DNA from: Streptomyces curacoi
GTDB lineage: Bacteria > Actinomycetota > Actinomycetes > Streptomycetales > Streptomycetaceae
Assembly (NCBI RefSeq): GCF_001513975.1
Contig: NZ_KQ947984.1
Coordinates: 496,001 to 560,000 of the forward strand
Length of the DNA stretch: 64,000 nucleotides
Direction: 5' to 3'
Made by a program: the position numbers and the translations under genes. Shown in pieces: positions 1-7,439 of this stretch (the first letter of the stretch is position 1; every line of letters starts with the position of its first letter). Under the pieces are notes generated by a model. The model was not told the origin of the DNA. It ran no database searches and saw nothing but the letters and a program-made list of their open reading frames with translations.

Positions 1-113
1 TCGACCCCGGCTCCAACATCGTGGAGGTGTACGTCCGCACGCTGCGCAAGAAGCTCGGCGCGGAGCGGGTGGAGACGGTGCGGGGGATGGGGTACCGGCT
101 GCCCGCCCGGTGA
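1..113 (+). CDS. Response regulator, OmpR/PhoB family (C-terminal end only)
   Basis: The first 113 bases read in frame from base 3 as the last 36 residues of a winged-helix output domain. The visible stretch includes the recognition-helix core VYVRTLRKKLG and the wing ending GMGYRLPAR before TGA, which is diagnostic of OmpR-type regulators. The receiver domain and any upstream kinase lie outside the window. OmpR-type dimers bind tandem direct repeats, and three 11-bp direct repeats lie about 70 bases downstream, before the next gene. It may therefore act on its neighbour, which is inference. Confidence 0.9.
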   Translation, partial: DPGSNIVEVYVRTLRKKLGAERVETVRGMGYRLPAR

Positions 114-163
114 AGCCTTGCCCCCGGGGAAGCCCTGCCCCCGGGAAGCCCTGCTCGCCGGGC
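113..163. repeat. Short tandem repeat downstream of the regulator
   Basis: Three imperfect 16-18 bp units, each beginning AAGCCYTGC and ending in a CCGGG tract, follow the stop codon directly (about 113-129, 130-145, 146-163), with a fourth partial unit after them. Within units CCCCC and GGGG can pair, so this may act as a loose terminator array. No function is assigned. Confidence 0.6.
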
Positions 164-182
164 AAAGCCCTGGGTGAAGTTC

Positions 183-215
183 CTTTCATCTTCGGCTCAT
201 CGACGGCTCACCGCC
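183..215 (+). promoter_or_regulatory. Three 11-bp direct repeats, candidate OmpR/PhoP-type operator
   Basis: Three head-to-tail 11-mers are visible: CTTTCATCTTC (183-193), GGCTCATCGAC (194-204) and GGCTCACCGCC (205-215). The core TCAYC recurs exactly every 11 bp, one helical turn, as in PhoP-type boxes. The array ends 19 bases before the GTG of the permease. Spacing and motif are seen directly; binding by the adjacent OmpR-family regulator is inferred. Confidence 0.55.
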
Positions 216-234
216 CGGGTGAACCCTCGATGAC

Positions 235-1650
235 GTGACATTGAACCCGCGAGCCATCACCGCCCTGTGCGTGGCGCTGACCCTGTGCGCGTTGCTGGCG
301 CTGCCCGGCAACTTCCCGGGGCTCGGCGCCGACGCCCGTTTCACTCTCGCCGTGTTCGTCCTGGCGACCTGCGCCTGGATCGGCACGTCGATCGACGACA
401 CCTACATCGCGCTGGGCGCCGCACTGGCCCTCACGGTGACGGGCGTGATCAGCAACGACACCCTGTTCGGCACCCTCGGCGACTCCACGGTGTGGCTGCT
501 GATCTGTGCCTTCGTGCTGGCGGCGGCGGTGACCCGGACCGGGCTCGCCGGGCGGGCGGCGGTCTTCCTGGTGAGCGGCGCCCGCACCGTACGGCAACTC
601 GTGCACCTGACCACGGCGGCCCTGGTCGTCACCGCGTTCGCGGTTCCCGCCACCTCGGGCCGGGCCGCGCTCGCCCTGCCGGTGTTCCTCGCCCTCGCCA
701 AGGTCCTCGCCGACCGGAAACGACTGGTCGTGATGCTGGCGCTGCTGTTCCCGACGGTCATCCTGCTGTCGGCGGTGGCGACCCTGATCGGGGCCGGCGC
801 CCATCTGATCACCGTCTCGGTGCTGTTCGAGGCGACCGGGCAGCACATCGGCTTCACCGAGTGGCTGCTGCTGGGCCTGCCCCTGGCGGTCACCTCCTCG
901 CACCTGGCCGCCGAGTTGGTGCTGCTGACGACGACCCGGCGAGCCGACCGCCGAGGCCCGGTCCACATCACCGCCGAACAGATCCAGGAACACAGCGAGC
1001 AGCCGGTCACCGGCCCTTGGACGCAGGCCGAGAAGCGCTGTGCCCTGCTGCTCGCCACCGTCGTGCTCCTGTGGTGCAGCGAGCCCCTGCACCATCTGCC
1101 GCCCGCGATCGTGGCGCTGATCGGCGCGGTCGTCGCCTCCTCGCCCGCCCTCGGCACGGTGCGCCTGAAGGACGCGCTGAAGACCGTCCCCTGGTCGCTG
1201 TTGCTCTTCATGGCGGCGACGATGGCGATGGGCGTCGCGCTCGCCGACTCGGGAGCGGCGAAGTGGCTGGTCTCCGGGCTGCCCACGGGTGAACCCCCGG
1301 TGGTGTTCCTGGCGCTGGTCATCGCGATCAGCACGGCGGCCCACCTGGTCCTGCAGTCGCGCTCCGCCCGCTCGTCCGTCCTGGTCCCGCTGGTGGTGGC
1401 CGCCTCCGTCGGCGTCGGGGTCAACCCGGTCGCCGCCGCGCTCGCCTCCACCGCCGCCGCGGGCTTCTGCCACACGCTGCCCGCCTCCGCCAAGCCGGTC
1501 ACGCTCTTCTCGCAGCTCCCCGGCACCCCCACCTACACCCCGCGCGACCTGCTGCGGCTGTCCGCGTTCCTGGCACCGCTGACCGCCGCGCTCGTCCTGC
1601 TCTTCGCCGTCGCGGTCTGGCCGCTGCTCGGCGTGTCCGTCACCCGTTAA
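235..1650 (+). CDS. SLC13/ArsB-like anion permease (integral membrane)
   Basis: A 471-residue polytopic membrane protein, mostly hydrophobic from residue 5 to the end, with about a dozen predicted helices and one hydrophilic central loop at about residues 235-265. The glycine-rich helices and the internally repeated halves fit the ion-transporter (SLC13/CitMHS/ArsB) superfamily, whose members move dicarboxylates, sulfate or arsenite. The substrate cannot be read from sequence. The GTG start is chosen because translation from it enters the first hydrophobic helix at once; an out-of-frame ATG lies 5 bases earlier. The glycerate kinase start follows 12 bases after the stop, so the two are probably co-transcribed, and uptake of a C3/C4 organic acid feeding that kinase is a plausible role (inference). 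Confidence 0.75.
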   Translation: MTLNPRAITALCVALTLCALLALPGNFPGLGADARFTLAVFVLATCAWIGTSIDDTYIALGAALALTVTGVISNDTLFGTLGDSTVWLLICAFVLAAAVTRTGLAGRAAVFLVSGARTVRQLVHLTTAALVVTAFAVPATSGRAALALPVFLALAKVLADRKRLVVMLALLFPTVILLSAVATLIGAGAHLITVSVLFEATGQHIGFTEWLLLGLPLAVTSSHLAAELVLLTTTRRADRRGPVHITAEQIQEHSEQPVTGPWTQAEKRCALLLATVVLLWCSEPLHHLPPAIVALIGAVVASSPALGTVRLKDALKTVPWSLLLFMAATMAMGVALADSGAAKWLVSGLPTGEPPVVFLALVIAISTAAHLVLQSRSARSSVLVPLVVAASVGVGVNPVAAALASTAAAGFCHTLPASAKPVTLFSQLPGTPTYTPRDLLRLSAFLAPLTAALVLLFAVAVWPLLGVSVTR

Positions 1651-1662
1651 GGAGCCCCACCC

Positions 1663-2922
1663 ATGCTGACCCGTGTCGTCGTAGCCCCCAGCGGCTTCAA
1701 GGAGTCCCTGTCCGCCGAGGCGGCGGCGGACGCCATCGCGGCGGGCGTACGCCGCGTCCTGCCCGACGCCGAGCTCGACCTGGTCCCACTGGTGGACGGC
1801 GGCGAGGGCACGGCCGTCGCCCTGGCCGCCGCGACCGGGGGCCGGCTGGTCACCGTGCCCGCCACGGGCCCGGTCGGGGAGACCGTCGGCGCCCACTTCG
1901 CCCTGCTGGGCGACGGGGACACCGCGGTGGTGGAGATGGCCGCGGTGGCCGGTCTCTCCCTCGTCCCGCGCGACCTGCGCGACCCCGGTGCCACCACCAC
2001 CTACGGCGTCGGCGAGCTGATCCGCTCCGCCCTCGACTCGGGCGCCCGCCGGATCCTCGTCGGCTGCGGCGACTCGGGCACCTCGGACGGGGGCGCCGGC
2101 GCGCTGCAGGCGCTGGGAGCCCGCCTCCTGGACGGGAGCGGCCAGGAACTCCCCCACGGGGGCGCCGAGTTGGCACGCCTGCACCGCATCGATCCGACCG
2201 GCCTGGACCGCCGCCTGGCGGACGTGGAGCTCCTCGTCGCCTGCAACCCGTACAACGTCCTGTGCGGCGCGCGGGGCGTGGCCCGGGTCTTCGGCCCGCA
2301 GAAGGGCGCGACCCCGCAGCAGGTCGAGGAGCTGTCGGCCGGCCTGGAGAACTGGGCCTTCGTCCTCACCCGCGACGTGGCCGCCGCCGACACCGACCTC
2401 CGCCACGGCCCTGGAACCGGAGCCTCCGGCGGGCTGGGCGCCGGCCTCGCCGCCCTCGGCGCCCGGCTCCTGCCCCGCTTCGACGTGCTGCTGGACCACC
2501 TCGACCTCGACGCCCGGCTGGCCCGCGCCGACCTGGTGATCACCGCCGAGGGCGCCCTGGACCACCAGACACCGCGCGGCAAGGTCCCGGCCGAGGTGGC
2601 CCGCCGCGCCAAGCTGCACGGCCGCCCGGTCCTGGCCCTGGCCGGCACACTCGGCGAGGGCGCGCAGGAAGTACCGGGTGTGGACGCCTGCCACGGCATC
2701 CTGCCCGCCCCGATGGCCCTGGCCGAGGCGCTCGTGCGCGCGAGCGAACTGCTCACGGACGCCACCGAACGGGCCCTGAGGATGATCGTCCTGGGCGCCC
2801 GGCTACCGGTCGTGATGGCCGACGAGGTGCCCCAGGCGGCACCTCAGACCGACGTGGCGGGCACGCGACGCCCGTCTCAGGCCGACGTGGCCGGCACGCA
2901 GCGCCCGTCCTCCGTGCGGTAG
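1663..2922 (+). CDS. glxK: Glycerate kinase (GarK/GlxK family)
   Basis: It phosphorylates D-glycerate with ATP, feeding glycolysis, usually as the last step of glyoxylate/glycerate use. Family marks are the N-terminal PSGFKESLS motif (9-17), DGGEGT (45-50), the glycine-rich CGDSGTSDGGAG near residue 135, and an acidic ITAEGALD motif near residue 290 that is typical of the family. At 419 residues it is about 35 longer than usual. The excess is a C-terminal tail containing two copies of a DVAGTxRPS unit, which arises from a 33-bp tandem DNA duplication at 2844-2909. The 3' end overlaps the convergent aminotransferase gene by 46 bases. The permease upstream is probably its operon partner. Confidence 0.92.
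   Translation: MLTRVVVAPSGFKESLSAEAAADAIAAGVRRVLPDAELDLVPLVDGGEGTAVALAAATGGRLVTVPATGPVGETVGAHFALLGDGDTAVVEMAAVAGLSLVPRDLRDPGATTTYGVGELIRSALDSGARRILVGCGDSGTSDGGAGALQALGARLLDGSGQELPHGGAELARLHRIDPTGLDRRLADVELLVACNPYNVLCGARGVARVFGPQKGATPQQVEELSAGLENWAFVLTRDVAAADTDLRHGPGTGASGGLGAGLAALGARLLPRFDVLLDHLDLDARLARADLVITAEGALDHQTPRGKVPAEVARRAKLHGRPVLALAGTLGEGAQEVPGVDACHGILPAPMALAEALVRASELLTDATERALRMIVLGARLPVVMADEVPQAAPQTDVAGTRRPSQADVAGTQRPSSVR
2844..2909. repeat. 33-bp tandem duplication across a convergent gene overlap
   Basis: Two adjacent 33-bp copies (2844-2876 and 2877-2909) differ at 4 positions. Read on the minus strand the distal copy encodes the real aminotransferase C-terminus, DGRCVPATSA plus its stop. 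The other copy would encode DGRRVPATSV plus a stop. On the plus strand the same duplication extends glycerate kinase by one repeat unit. Confidence 0.85.
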
Positions 2923-4244
2923 CTCCACTTGGCCCCGTCCGCCACGAGCTCCTTCACGGCGTTCACGAACCGCTCGACGTGCTCGTCGGGGGTGCCGGCC
3001 CCGAAGCTCACCCGGATCGCGTTGAGCGACTTCTCGCCCGGAGCGGCCTCCGGGGCGCCGCACTCGCCCTGGGCCTGCGGGTCGCTGCCCAGCAGGGTGC
3101 GCACGAGCGGGTGGGCGCAGAACAGGCCGTCCCGTACGCCGATGCCGTACTCGGCGGAGAGCGCGGCGGCGAAGTGGGAGCTGTTCCAGCCGTCGACGAC
3201 GAAGGAGATCACGCCGACGCGCGGGGCGTCGTCGCCGAAGAGGGACAGGATCCGCGCCTCGGGGACTTCGGCGAGGCCGGCGCGGACCTTCTCGACGAGG
3301 TACTGCTCGCGCGCGACCAGGTTGTCGAAGCCCGCCTCGGTGAGGGCCTTGCAGGCGGAGGCGATGGAGTAGGCGCCGATGACGTTCGGGGAGCCGGCCT
3401 CGTGGCGGGCGGCGCTCTCGTGCCACTCGACGTCCACCCCGCCGTCCTCACGCCGGGTGACCTTGCGGCTGGCACCGCCGCCCGCGAGGTACGGCTCCGC
3501 CGCGCGCAGCCAGTCGGCACGGCCGGCCAGGACGCCGGAGCCGAAGGGGGCGTACAGCTTGTGGCCGGAGAAGGCGACCCAGTCGACGTCGAGGTCCTTG
3601 ACGGACACCGGGTGGTGCGGGGCCAGTTGGGCGGCGTCCAGGACGATCCGGGCGCCGTGGGCGTGGGCCGCCGCGGCCAGTTCCCGTACGGGCCACAGTT
3701 CGCCGGTGACGTTCGAGGCGCCGGTGACGCACACCAGGGCGGGGCCGTAGGGGTCACGGTCGGCGAGGGCGCGCTCCAGGGTCTCCACGGCCTGGCGCGG
3801 GGTGCGGGGCGCGTCGAGGTAGCTGACGCGGGCGTCGCGCCAGGGCAGCAGGGAGGCGTGGTGCTCGGTCTCGAAGACGAAGACCTGGCAGTCGGCCGGG
3901 AGGGCGGCGGCGAGGAGGTTGAGCGAGTCGGTGGTGGACCGGGTGAACACCACCTGGTCCGTGTCCCGGCAGTCGAGGAACTCGGCCACCGTCTTGCGGG
4001 CGTTCTCGAACAGGTCGGTGGAGAGCTGCGAGAGGTAGCCGGCGCCGCGGTGGACGCTGCCGTAGTACGGCGCGTAGGCGGCGACGTCGTCCCAGACGCG
4101 CTGCAGCGCCGGGGCGCTGGCGGCGTAGTCGAGCGCGGCGTACGTGACCTCGCCACCGGTGACGAGCGGCACGGTGACATCCCGGCCCAGAACGGGCAGC
4201 GGAGCACAAACGGACTGGGCGGCGGCAAGGGTGGAGACGGACAT
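2877..4244 (-). CDS. Class V aminotransferase / cysteine desulfurase-like PLP enzyme
   Basis: A 455-residue fold-type I PLP enzyme. The internal aldimine lysine is K229 in SGHKLYAP; D203 in VLDAAQ contacts the PLP ring nitrogen; H128-H129 in the EHHAS motif stacks on the cofactor. These fit the SufS/CsdA branch. The leader carries a SAM-IV-type riboswitch, so expression probably falls when S-adenosylmethionine is plentiful. That points to sulfur-amino-acid metabolism rather than general Fe-S assembly, but the substrate (cysteine, selenocysteine or a sulfur amino acid) is not decided. Start chosen at ATG 4244 with an ACGGGAG-like ribosome site just upstream. It converges on glycerate kinase. 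Confidence 0.85.
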   Translation of the reverse strand: MSVSTLAAAQSVCAPLPVLGRDVTVPLVTGGEVTYAALDYAASAPALQRVWDDVAAYAPYYGSVHRGAGYLSQLSTDLFENARKTVAEFLDCRDTDQVVFTRSTTDSLNLLAAALPADCQVFVFETEHHASLLPWRDARVSYLDAPRTPRQAVETLERALADRDPYGPALVCVTGASNVTGELWPVRELAAAAHAHGARIVLDAAQLAPHHPVSVKDLDVDWVAFSGHKLYAPFGSGVLAGRADWLRAAEPYLAGGGASRKVTRREDGGVDVEWHESAARHEAGSPNVIGAYSIASACKALTEAGFDNLVAREQYLVEKVRAGLAEVPEARILSLFGDDAPRVGVISFVVDGWNSSHFAAALSAEYGIGVRDGLFCAHPLVRTLLGSDPQAQGECGAPEAAPGEKSLNAIRVSFGAGTPDEHVERFVNAVKELVADGAKWSYRTEDGRCVPATSA

Positions 4245-4394
4245 GGGTGAACTCCCGTGAAGGCAGCCGGAAGCGCCGGCGAAGAAAGAAAAAAGGGGTG
4301 TGCGGAGGCGGGGCTCTGCGGCCCTATCGCATTCGCTTGCTCACGGAAGACTCCCTCGAACGACCAGGACCCCTGGCCCCACACTTTTCACAAG

Positions 4395-4525
4395 CGTGCG
4401 AGGGGTCCGCGCTTGCCGTAGACCTCGCTGCCTACGGCCTGGTCTTCACCCGGGGCACCCCGCCACGGACGGAGGGTTGCCGGACAGTCGGCCGGGGCCT
4501 CACGACTGTCACTCATGACCTGCAC
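4395..4525 (-). ncRNA. SAM-IV-type riboswitch (S-adenosylmethionine)
   Basis: Read on the minus strand from about 4520, the sequence has the SAM-IV signature as I remember it: GGTCATGAGTG, then a perfect 6-bp stem ACAGTC/GACTGT, the SAM-core CCGGCAACC, a GTGGCGGGGTGCC segment, and closing GACCAGGCC that pairs with the opening GGTC. A further hairpin (GCCGTAGGC...GCCTACGGC-like region, about 4400-4440) follows, matching the extra 3' stem typical of SAM-IV rather than SAM-I. It lies about 150-280 bases ahead of the aminotransferase start, on the same strand. A GGGC/GCCC hairpin and a T-run (about 4285-4320 on this strand) sit between aptamer and gene and could form the expression platform (inference). 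Confidence 0.85.
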
Positions 4526-4545
4526 AGGAACGTACGTGAAGTGAT

Positions 4546-4583
4546 CGATGTCCCGCAACCCGTGTCCGGATCGCGGGACATCG
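4546..4583 (-). terminator. Hairpin after trpD
   Basis: Perfect 11-bp arms CGATGTCCCGC / GCGGGACATCG with a 16-base loop, 13 bases past the trpD stop. It probably ends trpD transcription. The arm core TGTCCCG recurs in the inverted repeat upstream of trpD. Confidence 0.65.
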
Positions 4584-4595
4584 CCACGAGGTGCG

Positions 4596-5660
4596 CTACT
4601 TGTTGCTCGCGGCCACCCAGCGGTCCAGCGTCCGCTTGGCCGCCCCCGAGTCGATCGACTCCGCCGCCTTCGCCATACCGAGCCGGATCTGCTCGGTGAG
4701 CGGAGCGCCCGTCGGCTCCAACGCCACGAGCGCCGCCGCCGAGTTGAGCAGTACGGCGTCCCGTACGGGCCCCGTCTCGCCGTCCAGCAGGCGCCGGGCG
4801 ACCTCGGCGTTGTACGACGCGTCTGCGCCGCGCAGCGCCTCCACCGGCACCAGCTCGATCCCGACGTCGCGCGGGTCGAAGGACTCCTCGGTCACCTTGC
4901 CGTCGCGGACGACCCACACCCGCGAGGTGGCCGTGGTCGTCAGCTCGTCGAGGCCGTCGTCGCCGCGGAACACCAGCGCGGACGAGCCGCGCTCGGCCAG
5001 TACGCCGGCGATGAGCCCCGCCATCCGGGTGTCGAAGCAGCCGACCGCCGAGGCGGTGACCCGGGCCGGGTTGGTGAGCGGGCCGAGGAGGTTGAACGAG
5101 GTCGGGATCCCCAGGTCGCGCCGGACGCCGCCGACGAACCGCATCGAGGGGTGGAACCTGGCCGCGAAGCAGAAGGTGATCCCGGCCTCCTCCGCCACCT
5201 GCGCCACCCGCTCGGGCGACAGCTCCAGATTGATGCCGAGCTTCTCCAGCACGTCGGACGAACCGCTCGCCGAGGACGACGCCCGGTTGCCGTGCTTGAC
5301 GACCTTGGCCCCGGTGCCCGCGATCACGATGGCGGACATCGTGGAGATGTTGACCGTCTTGGCCCGGTCGCCGCCCGTACCGACGATGTCGACGGCCGGT
5401 CCGGGGATGTCCAGCGGCTGCGCGTGCGCGTACATCGCCTCGACGAGGCCGGTGATCTCCTCGACCGTCTCGCCCTTGGCCCGCAGAGCCACCATGAAGC
5501 CCGCGATCTGGGCGTCCGAGGCCTCACCGCTCATGAAGCGGTCCATGGCCCATGCGGTGTCGCCGGCGCTCAGGTCCGCTCCGCCGAGCAGGGCGCTCAG
5601 TACCTCGGGCCAGGAGCGGCCCGCCGCGGTGTCGCCTCCAGCGGGGGTCACAGCGCTCAT
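4596..5660 (-). CDS. trpD: Anthranilate phosphoribosyltransferase
   Basis: It joins anthranilate to PRPP, the second committed step of tryptophan synthesis. Using ATG 5660 the protein is 354 residues, normal for TrpD. GTGGD (94-98), NIST (104-107) and KHGNR (122-126) form the PRPP/Mg site. The open frame extends 26 codons upstream, but ATG 5660 has a GGAG ribosome site 6-7 bases before it, and the upstream extension runs through an inverted repeat, so it is not taken as coding. The gene stands alone here, away from other trp genes. An inverted repeat with 8-bp arms (GTGTCCCG/CGGGACAC) sits about 20 bases before the start and may be an operator. Confidence 0.95.
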   Translation of the reverse strand: MSAVTPAGGDTAAGRSWPEVLSALLGGADLSAGDTAWAMDRFMSGEASDAQIAGFMVALRAKGETVEEITGLVEAMYAHAQPLDIPGPAVDIVGTGGDRAKTVNISTMSAIVIAGTGAKVVKHGNRASSSASGSSDVLEKLGINLELSPERVAQVAEEAGITFCFAARFHPSMRFVGGVRRDLGIPTSFNLLGPLTNPARVTASAVGCFDTRMAGLIAGVLAERGSSALVFRGDDGLDELTTTATSRVWVVRDGKVTEESFDPRDVGIELVPVEALRGADASYNAEVARRLLDGETGPVRDAVLLNSAAALVALEPTGAPLTEQIRLGMAKAAESIDSGAAKRTLDRWVAASNK

Positions 5661-5678
5661 AAGCCGCTCCAGGGTCAG

Positions 5679-5699
5679 GTGTCCCGCACTACGGGACAC
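5679..5699. promoter_or_regulatory. Inverted repeat upstream of trpD, candidate operator
   Basis: Arms GTGTCCCG and CGGGACAC around a 5-base spacer, ending 19 bases from the trpD start codon. A third CGGGACAC half-site lies at 5731-5738. No known regulator is recognised. Confidence 0.45.
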
Positions 5700-5740
5700 G
5701 AGTCTCAACGAGGTCCACCCTATCCAGCCACGGGACACGG

Positions 5741-5777
5741 AGAAGGGCCCCGTCCGAAGACCGGACGGAGCCCTTCT
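5741..5777 (-). terminator. Terminator of the qcr operon
   Basis: Long near-perfect hairpin: AGAAGGGC(C/T)CCGTCC...GGACGG...GCCCTTCT with a 4-base loop, located 25 bases after the qcrB stop on the minus strand. The trpD leader follows, so it separates the two units. Confidence 0.85.
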
Positions 5778-5801
5778 GCCGTGGCGTGGCGCGCGCAGTG
5801 A

Positions 5802-7439
5802 TCAGTGGTGGCCGTGGCCGCTCGTGATCTCCTTGTACTCCTCGACCGTCGGCTTGGCGATCTGGCTGTCGTCGCCGAAGTACGCCTTGCTGAGCTTGGC
5901 GCGCAGCTTCTCGGAGCCCTTCACCTTGCGCTCGACGCCGTTCACGTCGACCGTCGGGCCGATCTCGAGCGGCTTGTACTGCTCGTGCGCGGTGAGGGTG
6001 TGCAGCTGCTCCTGGCTGAGCGGCTCGTGCACCTCGATGAACTCACCGTGGGGCAGGCGCTTGATGATGCCGGACTCGCGGCCGTGCAGCACCTTGTCCT
6101 TGTCCCGGCGCTGCAGGCCGAGGCAGATCCGCTTGGTGACGATGAACGCGAGGACCGGTCCGGCGAAGAACCCGATCCGGACGAACCAGGTGACCGCGTT
6201 GATCGACAGATGGAAGTGGGTGGCGACGATGTCGTTGCCACCGCCGATCAGCATGATCATGTACGCGGTCACCCAGGCGACACCGAACGCCGTCCGGGTC
6301 GGGGCGTTGCGCGGCCGGTCGAGCAGGTGGTGCTCACGCTTGTCCCCGGTGACCCAGGACTCGATGAACGGGTAGAGGGCGATCGCCCCGAGGAAGAGAC
6401 CGAAGACCACCAGCGGGACGAACACACCCAGGACAAGCGTGTGACCCCAGAAGTTGATCTCCCAGCCCGGCATGGCACGGACCAGACCCTCGGCGAAGCC
6501 CATGTACCAGTCGGGCTGGGCGCCCGTCGACACGTGGTCGGGACGGTACGGGCCCATGGCCCAGATCGGGTTGACGGACGCGATGCCGGCGAGGGCCGCG
6601 ATGACACCGAAGACCAGGAAGAAGAAGCCTCCGGCCTTGGCCATGTAGACCGGCAGCAGCGGCATGCCGACGACGTTCTTGTTGGTCCGTCCGGGGCCCG
6701 CGAACTGCGTGTGCTTGTGGTAGAAGACCAGGATCAGGTGGCCGACCACGAGTCCGAGCATGATGCCCGGCAGCAGCAGGATGTGGATCGAGTAGAACCG
6801 CGCGACGAAGTCGCCGCCGGGGAACTCTCCGCCGAACAGGAACATCGAGATGTACGTGCCGACGATCGGCATGGACAGGATCGCGCCCTGGGTGAAGCGG
6901 ACACCGGTGCCGGAGAGCAGGTCGTCCGGGAGCGAGTAGCCGGTGAAACCGGTGAACATGCCGAGGACGAACAGCAGGAAGCCGAACAGCCAGTTGATCT
7001 CACGCGGCTTGCGGAACGCGCCGGTGAAGAACACGCGCATCATGTGCACGAACATGCCGGCGAGGAAGATGATCGCCGCCCAGTGGTGGATCTGCCGGAT
7101 GAGCAGACCACCGCGCACGTCGAAGGAGATGTGCAGCGTCGAGCTGAACGCCTCACTCATCAGCTGTCCCTGCATCGGGACGTAACTGCCGTGGTACTCC
7201 ACCTCGTTCATCGACGGGTGGAAGAACAGCGTCAGGTACACACCCGTGAGGATGATGATGATGAAGCTGTAGAGGCAGACCTCACCCAACATGAACGACC
7301 AGTGGTCGGGGAAGATCTTGCGCATGTTGGCCTTGGCCAGGGAGTAGATCCCCAGTCGGCCGTCGGCCCAGTCGGCGACACGCTCGCCGGCCGGTGCCTT
7401 CCCGCGAGAGCGGGACGTGGTCGTCTCTGTAGTGCTCAT
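5802..7439 (-). CDS. qcrB: Cytochrome bc1 complex cytochrome b subunit
   Basis: The membrane-embedded quinol-oxidising subunit of the actinobacterial bc1 complex, 545 residues from ATG 7439. Two haem b ligand pairs are visible, H118/H119 with H132 and H219 with H234. The Qo-site PEWY motif appears as PDWY near residue 305. The C-terminal extension beyond the usual eight helices is typical of actinobacteria. The start overlaps the qcrA stop as ATGA, indicating translational coupling. A longer open frame upstream lies inside qcrA and is rejected. It works with QcrA and QcrC and, by family knowledge, forms a supercomplex with the aa3 oxidase encoded nearby. Confidence 0.97.
   Translation of the reverse strand: MSTTETTTSRSRGKAPAGERVADWADGRLGIYSLAKANMRKIFPDHWSFMLGEVCLYSFIIIILTGVYLTLFFHPSMNEVEYHGSYVPMQGQLMSEAFSSTLHISFDVRGGLLIRQIHHWAAIIFLAGMFVHMMRVFFTGAFRKPREINWLFGFLLFVLGMFTGFTGYSLPDDLLSGTGVRFTQGAILSMPIVGTYISMFLFGGEFPGGDFVARFYSIHILLLPGIMLGLVVGHLILVFYHKHTQFAGPGRTNKNVVGMPLLPVYMAKAGGFFFLVFGVIAALAGIASVNPIWAMGPYRPDHVSTGAQPDWYMGFAEGLVRAMPGWEINFWGHTLVLGVFVPLVVFGLFLGAIALYPFIESWVTGDKREHHLLDRPRNAPTRTAFGVAWVTAYMIMLIGGGNDIVATHFHLSINAVTWFVRIGFFAGPVLAFIVTKRICLGLQRRDKDKVLHGRESGIIKRLPHGEFIEVHEPLSQEQLHTLTAHEQYKPLEIGPTVDVNGVERKVKGSEKLRAKLSKAYFGDDSQIAKPTVEEYKEITSGHGHH

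Noticed and set aside
208..2694. Long minus-strand frame of 828 codons opposite the permease and glycerate kinase
   Set aside because: Low-complexity Gly/Arg/Gln product with no domain; a high-GC shadow of real plus-strand genes with strong family motifs.
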